A DNA stretch of 64,000 nucleotides from Luteimonas sp. MC1825 (GTDB taxonomy: Bacteria; Pseudomonadota; Gammaproteobacteria; Xanthomonadales; Xanthomonadaceae): assembly GCF_014764385.1 (NCBI RefSeq), contig NZ_CP061714.1, positions 2,542,001-2,606,000 on the forward strand. The letters run 5' to 3'. The position numbers were made by a program, and so were the translations under genes. The notes under the pieces were generated by a model. The model was given only the letters and a program-made list of their open reading frames with translations. It was not told where the DNA came from and did no database searches. The first letter of the stretch is position 1, and every line of letters begins with the position of its first letter. Below, one piece after another: positions 59,121 to 64,000 of this stretch.

Positions 59121-61406
59121 ATGCATCTTGCCCACGCTTCCATCCAGGCCCGGCGCGCCACACCCGCCCGCGCCCGTCGTCCCGTCACCGGCCGCGGCCT
59201 CGGTGCCATGAGCCTGCACGCACTCTCGGGTGCGGTGCTGCTGGCGCTCGCCGCGTCGGCCCATGCGGCGCCTCCGTCCGGTGGCGTGGTGACCACCGGC
59301 GCGGCCAACATCGACCAGCAGGGCGGCAACATGGTCATCACCCAGACCACCCGCAACGTCTCCATCAACTGGCAGGACTTCGGCATCGCCGCGGGTGAGT
59401 CGGTGCAGTTCGTGCAACCGGGCGTCGACTCCATCGCGCTCAACCGCGTGCTGGGCTCCGATCCCTCGGTGATCCTCGGCAACCTGTCGTCCAACGGCCG
59501 GGTGTTCCTGCTCAACCCGAACGGCATCCTGTTCGGCCAGGGCGCGTCGGTGAACGTCGGCGGCCTGGTGGCCACCACCATGCGCCTCAGCGATGCCGAC
59601 TTCCAGGCCGGCAACCACGCCTTCAGCAATGCCGGCGCCGGCGCGGTGGTCAACCAGGGCAGCATCACCGCGCACGACGGCGGGCATGTGGCGCTGATGG
59701 GCCAGCGGGTCAGCAACGACGGCGTGATCGTCGCCCGGCTCGGCACGGTGGCACTGGCCGCGGGCGAGGCCGTCACCCTGGACGTCGCCGGTGACGGGCT
59801 GTTGAACGTCGCGGTGTCGACCGGCGCGGTCAACGCGCTCGCCGAGAACGGCGGCATGATCCGTGCCGACGGCGGCCGCGTGCTGATGACGGCGCAGGCC
59901 GCAGGCAACCTGCTGCACACCACGGTCAACAACACCGGCATCATCCAGGCGCAGTCCATCGGCAACCGCGGCGGCACCATCGTGCTGCTCGGCGACATGC
60001 AGTCCGGCACGGTGAACCTCGGCGGCACGCTGGACGCCAGCGCGCCCGGCGGCGGCAACGGTGGCTTCATCGAGACTTCGGCCGCGACCGTCAACGTCGA
60101 CGGCGGCGTGCGCGTGACCACCGCCGCCCCGCTCGGCCAGACCGGCCGCTGGCTGATCGATCCGCAGGACTTCACCATCGGCAGCGCGCCCGGCGACAAC
60201 ATCGCCGGCTCCACGCTGTCGGCCCAGCTGGTGACCACCAACGTCGAAATCAGCACCGTCGGCGGCGGCACGGGCAACGGTGACATCTTCGTCAACGACG
60301 CGGTCAGCTGGACGGCGAGCGGCGCACCCACAACGCTCACCCTCACCGCCAACCGCAACGTCGACATCAATGCGGCCATCACTGCCACCAACGGCAACCT
60401 CGCCGTGTGCTGCGGCCAGGACGTCAACGTCAATGCCGCCATCACCACCACCAACGGCAGCGTGCTGCTGGCCGCCGGGCGCGACGTCAACCAGTTCGCC
60501 GACATCACCGTGACCGACGGCAACCTGATGATGTGCGCGGCCAACGACGTCAACGTGGCGGGTGCGATCACCCTCACCCGCGGCACGGACGACCCCACGC
60601 GCAGCCTCGGCCTGGCGCGCGGCCTCACGCTCAGCGCCGACACCGACGGCACCGGCCCCGGCATCGAGGGCGGCACGGTGGTGTTCGATTCGCTGGCGCC
60701 GCCGGCCACGGTGACCGCCGCCCCGGTTGCGATCTACTACAACCCGGTGTCCTACACCGCGCCCACCGACTACTCCACCAGGTTCACCCTCACCGAAGGC
60801 GCCGCGCTGCGGCAGTACATGCTGGTGTTCGCCACCGGCGGCGACCGGCCCTACGACGGCACCACGGCCACCACGCTCACAGGCCTGAAAGGCAATCCCG
60901 ATGGCGTGATCCTGGTGGCCGGCCCGGACGCCGCCGCAGACTTCGACAGCCCGGAAGAAGGCACCGGCGGCATCACCTATAGCGGCTACACGCTCGGCGG
61001 CCCGAATGCCGGCGCGTACGCGCTGGCCGTGAACTGCTGCGGCACGGTGGCGGCGCACACCACGGGCACCATCACGCCCGCGCCCACCACGCCGCCGCCG
61101 ACCACGCCGCCACCCACCACTCCGCCGCCGACCACGCCACCGCCCACCACGCCGCCGCCGACGGCGCCGCCCCCGACCACGCCACCGCCGACGGTTCCGC
61201 CACCGGGCACCCCGCTGGTGCCGCCGCCGACGCGTGAGCCGATCTTTGCGCCCACCCCGCGCCCGCGCCTGCCGCTGGCGCCGCCGGACAACCCGACGCC
61301 GGGCGTCACCGACGAACAGCCCACGCAGACCCTGGTGGAGACGCCGCCGGTCGAGGTGCCCGTGTACGTGGCGCCGGTGCGCGTGCCCAAGCCGTACCGC
61401 AACTAG
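59121..61406 (+). CDS. two-partner secretion exoprotein TpsA (filamentous haemagglutinin-like, small)
   Basis: Secreted beta-helix protein, 761 residues, short for a TpsA. An extended 49-residue signal (MHLAHASIQARRA to AASAHA) leads to the TPS domain (about 50-290) with VNWQ-like INWQDFGIAAGESVQF, NPNGILFGQGASVNVGGLVATT and ENGGMIRADGGRVLMTA. Residues about 415-490 contain three 21-residue repeats with Cys (AVCCGQDVNVNAA, VLLAAGRDVNQFAD, MMCAANDVNVAGA). An MBG-like domain (GDRPYDGTTATTL, ITYSGYTLGGPNAGAYAL) is followed by a PTTPPP repeat and a Pro-rich end. GAAGGA precedes the ATG. The ldt gene begins 2 bp later. Its target is unknown. Confidence 0.92.
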   Translation: MHLAHASIQARRATPARARRPVTGRGLGAMSLHALSGAVLLALAASAHAAPPSGGVVTTGAANIDQQGGNMVITQTTRNVSINWQDFGIAAGESVQFVQPGVDSIALNRVLGSDPSVILGNLSSNGRVFLLNPNGILFGQGASVNVGGLVATTMRLSDADFQAGNHAFSNAGAGAVVNQGSITAHDGGHVALMGQRVSNDGVIVARLGTVALAAGEAVTLDVAGDGLLNVAVSTGAVNALAENGGMIRADGGRVLMTAQAAGNLLHTTVNNTGIIQAQSIGNRGGTIVLLGDMQSGTVNLGGTLDASAPGGGNGGFIETSAATVNVDGGVRVTTAAPLGQTGRWLIDPQDFTIGSAPGDNIAGSTLSAQLVTTNVEISTVGGGTGNGDIFVNDAVSWTASGAPTTLTLTANRNVDINAAITATNGNLAVCCGQDVNVNAAITTTNGSVLLAAGRDVNQFADITVTDGNLMMCAANDVNVAGAITLTRGTDDPTRSLGLARGLTLSADTDGTGPGIEGGTVVFDSLAPPATVTAAPVAIYYNPVSYTAPTDYSTRFTLTEGAALRQYMLVFATGGDRPYDGTTATTLTGLKGNPDGVILVAGPDAAADFDSPEEGTGGITYSGYTLGGPNAGAYALAVNCCGTVAAHTTGTITPAPTTPPPTTPPPTTPPPTTPPPTTPPPTAPPPTTPPPTVPPPGTPLVPPPTREPIFAPTPRPRLPLAPPDNPTPGVTDEQPTQTLVETPPVEVPVYVAPVRVPKPYRN
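61081..61198 (+). repeat. Pro/Thr codon repeat (PTTPPP) at the 3' end of tpsA
   Basis: About 18 bp units ccgaccacgccaccgccc and near variants repeat six to seven times, encoding (P)TTPPP, with TAPPP and TVPPP variants at the end. In-frame unit length of 18 bp means copy changes keep the frame. It forms an extended polyproline stalk before the last about 60 residues. Confidence 0.9.
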
Positions 61407-61408
61407 CC

Positions 61409-62113
61409 ATGGCGGATCCGGAACGTCCGCGCGTGCCAACGGCGACGCGCATCGCGATGCATGCAGGGGCCCGCCTGGCGGGCGCCTGCATGCTGCTGGT
61501 GGCGTTGCCGGGCGCTGCCTGGGCGAGCGGCAGCGCGCCGCGGGTTGCCAATTTCAAGGACGCGAGCGCGTCGGCGGAAACCCGGCATGTCGCGCACTGG
61601 GCCCTGCATTCCGGCGACAACGCCGGCATGCCGTACATGGTGGTCGACAAGGCCGCGGCCCGGGTGTTCGTGTTCGATCGCGAGGGCCAACTGCAGGGCC
61701 ATGGACCGGCCCTGCTTGGCATGGAGCGCGGCGACGGCACCGCCGCCGGCCTGGGCGAGCGCAAGCTCTCGGCCGTCACGCCGCAGGAGCGCACGACACC
61801 TGCGGGCCGTTTCGTCGCCTCACTGGCGCCGGACCTGAAGGGCCAGGAGATCCTGTGGATCGACTACGACTCCGCGCTCGCGCTGCACCGTGTCGCAAAG
61901 GGCACGCCAGCGGAGCGACGCGCCGAGCGGCTGCGGAGCGAAAGTCCCGATGACAACCGCATCTCCTACGGCTGCATCAACGTGGCGGTGGCCTTCTACG
62001 AAGGCGTGGTGAGTCCCGCTTTCAGCCACAGCAACGGCGTGGTCTACATCCTTCCGGAAACCCGCGCGGCGCGCGAGGTGTTTGGTTCGTACGACGTGGA
62101 TGCGGCGATGTAA
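61409..62113 (+). CDS. L,D-transpeptidase (YkuD)-like exported protein
   Basis: Exported protein, 234 residues, with a signal (ARLAGACMLLVALPGAAWA). The C-terminal half has the YkuD nucleophile motif in variant form: SYGCINV (Cys about 187) in place of SHGCIR/N, with an upstream His in ALALHRVAKG. Other blocks (ARVFVFDREGQL, ERTTPAGRFVASL, ILWIDYDSALALH) match the family. It may crosslink or anchor peptidoglycan or proteins, but the Tyr for His change makes activity uncertain. It starts 2 bp after tpsA, so is in the tps operon. Confidence 0.85.
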   Translation: MADPERPRVPTATRIAMHAGARLAGACMLLVALPGAAWASGSAPRVANFKDASASAETRHVAHWALHSGDNAGMPYMVVDKAAARVFVFDREGQLQGHGPALLGMERGDGTAAGLGERKLSAVTPQERTTPAGRFVASLAPDLKGQEILWIDYDSALALHRVAKGTPAERRAERLRSESPDDNRISYGCINVAVAFYEGVVSPAFSHSNGVVYILPETRAAREVFGSYDVDAAM

Positions 62114-62157
62114 CAAAACCGTTGCTTCACCGTCCCCGACGCGTCACCGGGGTGGGA

Positions 62158-62192
62158 CATGCTGTGAGCGATCACACGTGATCGGCAGCATG
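62158..62192. promoter_or_regulatory. nested inverted repeat (possible operator or RNA hairpin)
   Basis: Outer arms CATGCTG (62158-62164) and CAGCATG (62186-62192) flank inner arms CGATCAC (62169-62175) and GTGATCG (62178-62184). It lies 45 bp after the ldt stop and 80 bp before the PHP-domain gene. No T-run follows, so it is not a typical terminator. The overlapping TGTGAGCGATCACA resembles a CRP/Clp half-site pair but has a 4-bp rather than 6-bp spacer. Confidence 0.45.
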
Positions 62193-62271
62193 CGTGGCGT
62201 CAGCGCCGCGCCCACCACAACCGTCTCGCAATCGGATCACGTCCAGGGACGGGCGCGGCCTCGGGGAAGTC

Positions 62272-63737
62272 ATGCACAACAGTACCAAGTACCTTTCGGC
62301 CTGCATCCTGCTGGCCGCCACCGCCGGCTGCGCGTCGCTGCCGGCGGATCCGGCCGCGCTGTTCGACAACGGCGACCGGCGCTGGCTGGCCGGCGACCAT
62401 CACATCCACAGTGAATTCAGCGCCGACTACGTCGAGGGCACCGAGCCCGGCGTGGCGCCGACCCCGGTGTTCGGTGCCGACGGCCGCTATTCCATCACCA
62501 CCAATGCACTCAAGGCGCGCGAACACGGCCTGGGCTGGATGGTGTCGACCGACCACGGTGGCCCGCAGCACGCCAAGATCAATCACGACCACGCCTGGCC
62601 GGCGCTGCAGCAGGCGCGTCGCGAGGTGCCCGAGGTGGTGCAGTTCTTCGGCATGGAATTCGACACACCCGGCGGCGACCACAGCAGCCTGATCATGCCG
62701 CACACCCACGACGAGCGTGCGCACCTGCATGTGATCGAGTCGCGCTGGTCGCAGCGCGATGCGTGGCCACGCGATCCCGCGCGCGATGCCGAGCCGAAGA
62801 TACTCGAAGCACTGCGGCACATGGGCCAACTCGACGCGCCGCCGGTGCTCATCGCCAACCATCCATCGCGTTCGGCGACCGCGGTGGGCGTGTACGGCAA
62901 GTACGCACCGGCGGAGTTCCGCGACTGGAACGACACCGCGCCGCACGTCGCGGTCGGCATGGAAGGCGCGCCGGGGCACCAGGCGGCCACATCAACCCCG
63001 ACGGCGGCAACGATCCGGCCGGCGCCCGCGGCGGCTACAAGAACGCACCCACGATGGGCGGCTTCGACCAGATGACCGCGCGCCTCGGCGGTTTCTGGGA
63101 CTCCATGCTCGGCGAAGGCCGGCGCTGGTGGGTCACCTCCACGTCGGACGCGCATCGCCACTGGCGCGAGGGCGGCAGCGACTTCTGGCCCGGCGAATAC
63201 TCCAAGACCTACGTGCTGGCCGAGCACCGCCACGACGACATTCTCGACGGCATCCGCAATGGCCGCGTGTTCGTCACCACCGGCGACCTCATATCGGAGC
63301 TGGACGTGGTCGTGCAAGCCGGCGACGACAGCAGCGCGCTCGCGCGCATCGGCGGCAGGCTGCATGCGCATGCCGGCAGCGACGTCCGCGTCGCCATCCG
63401 CGTGCGCGACCCGGCCGGCAGCAACCACGGCGGCCATTCGCCGGAAGTCGCGCGCATCGACCTGATCGTCGGTGCGGTCAGCGGGGCGGTCTCCGACCGC
63501 ACCAGTGACGCCAACCCCACCACCCGCGTCGAGCGTCGCTTCGCTGCCGCCGACTGGAAGCGTGACGGCGAGTACCTGACGATGACCCACACCCTGCGCG
63601 ACGTCGCCACCTCCAGCTACCTGCGCGTGCGCGGCACCGGCACCGGCGAACTCGAGCCGTCCGCAGATCCACGGGGCGAAGACCCGTGGACCGACCTGTG
63701 GTTCTACAGCAACCCGGTGTTCATCGAAGTCCACTGA
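62272..63737 (+). pseudogene. PHP-domain lipoprotein, frameshifted
   Basis: One gene in two frames. Frame 1 encodes a lipoprotein signal (ACILLAATAGC) and the PHP metal sites (GDHHIHSEFSADY, STDHGGPQHAKINHDHAW, FFGMEFDTPGGDHSSL). After VAVGMEGAPGHQA it turns into nonsense and stops at 63075. Frame 2 takes up the sequence at GHINPDGGNDPAGARGG and continues with WWVTSTSDAHRHW and GEYSKTYV to FIEVH. A single missing G near 62985 (GGCGGCC versus GGCGGGCC) restores the frame. GGGGAAG precedes the ATG. Probably a phosphoesterase; the lesion may be a sequencing error. Confidence 0.8.
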
Positions 63738-63852
63738 GCCGCACCGGCCGCGCCACGCGCCGCCACCCCACCACCTCCGCACATCCGTGCATGCCGCGCC
63801 GGTCGCCTCGACCGGCAGGGCTGCGCACATCTTCACTCCAGGGAAAACCACG

Positions 63853-64000
63853 ATGTCCAGGATCTCCACGCTTGCCACGGCGCTTGCGCTCGCCCTCACC
63901 ATGCAGGCCCAGGCCCATGCCCAGACGGCCGCCACGCCCGCGGCCGACCAGGGCGCTGCTGCACGCCCCGACACCGGCACCATCAGCGGCGTGGTGTCCG
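63853..64000 (+). CDS. exported protein, probable TonB-dependent receptor N-terminus (partial)
   Basis: Only 49 codons are visible before the window edge. They give a signal peptide (MSRISTLATALALALTMQAQAHAQ), a short Ala-rich linker and DTGTISGVVS, the beginning of a carboxypeptidase-regulatory-like domain that often precedes the plug of TonB-dependent receptors in Xanthomonadaceae. AGGG lies about 9 bases before the ATG. The identification is tentative because the plug and barrel are beyond the window. It follows the PHP-domain gene on the same strand after 115 bp. Confidence 0.55.
   Translation, partial: MSRISTLATALALALTMQAQAHAQTAATPAADQGAAARPDTGTISGVVS

Noticed and set aside
62163..62176. 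CRP/Clp-like site TGTGAGCGATCACA
   Set aside because: Half-sites are right but the spacer is 4 bp instead of the required 6, so it is treated only as part of the nested inverted repeat.

Overview
The window is 64 kb of very GC-rich, tightly packed bacterial DNA. Gene content and order point to a gammaproteobacterium of the Xanthomonadaceae (Lysobacter/Luteimonas-like). Supporting signs are the lptM-dapF-DUF484-xerC run followed by hslVU, an HslV with a 12-residue propeptide before its catalytic Thr, an AlgZ/AlgR LytTR pair, tandem S9 peptidases, abundant signal peptides and lipoproteins, and a TonB-dependent receptor. I see no tRNA, rRNA, CRISPR array, insertion sequence or phage gene.

Layout. 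(1) 1-7.7 kb, minus: a cell-shape operon mreB-mreC-mreD-mrdA(PBP2)-rodA-mltB-rlpA, mostly chained by 4-bp ATGA overlaps; rlpA runs off the left edge. (2) 8-16.3 kb: a PfkB-family kinase and a secreted unknown (plus), a lipoprotein, an M1 aminopeptidase lipoprotein and ubiE (minus), a yeast-type cytosine deaminase (plus), and two exported unknowns (minus). (3) 16.3-22.6 kb, minus: hslU, hslV, an exported amidohydrolase, xerC, DUF484, dapF, lptM and a YbaN-like membrane protein. (4) 22.6-27.9 kb: two overlapping exported S9 prolyl-oligopeptidase paralogues, a small membrane protein and a Blc-type lipocalin. (5) 28-36 kb: a WYL regulator divergent from a SoeABC-like sulfite dehydrogenase operon that carries an SLC13 anion permease between soeA and soeB, followed by a small outer-membrane barrel protein with its own promoter and palindrome. 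(6) 36-46.7 kb: hemC, dadA-alr, algR/algZ, an esterase, a frameshifted TonB-domain lipoprotein, and opgGH for osmoregulated glucans. (7) 46.8-54.8 kb: a TerC/Alx-type membrane protein and a complete RND efflux operon with a divergent TetR repressor and a clear operator. (8) 54.8-57.4 kb: two inverted copies of a structured compound-hairpin repeat, a strong terminator, and a PQQ-type dehydrogenase with a DUF2231 membrane partner. (9) 57.4-64 kb, plus: a TpsB/TpsA two-partner secretion pair followed after 2 bp by an L,D-transpeptidase-like protein, then a frameshifted PHP-domain lipoprotein and the start of an exported protein that looks like a TonB-dependent receptor.

Most of the window is envelope biology: peptidoglycan elongation and remodelling, periplasmic glucans, efflux, secretion, exported peptidases and lipoproteins. 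The least ordinary parts are the soeA-SLC13-soeB-soeC operon, the TpsB-TpsA-L,D-transpeptidase cassette, and the inverted structured repeat pair, whose two copies keep base pairing despite different stem sequences.
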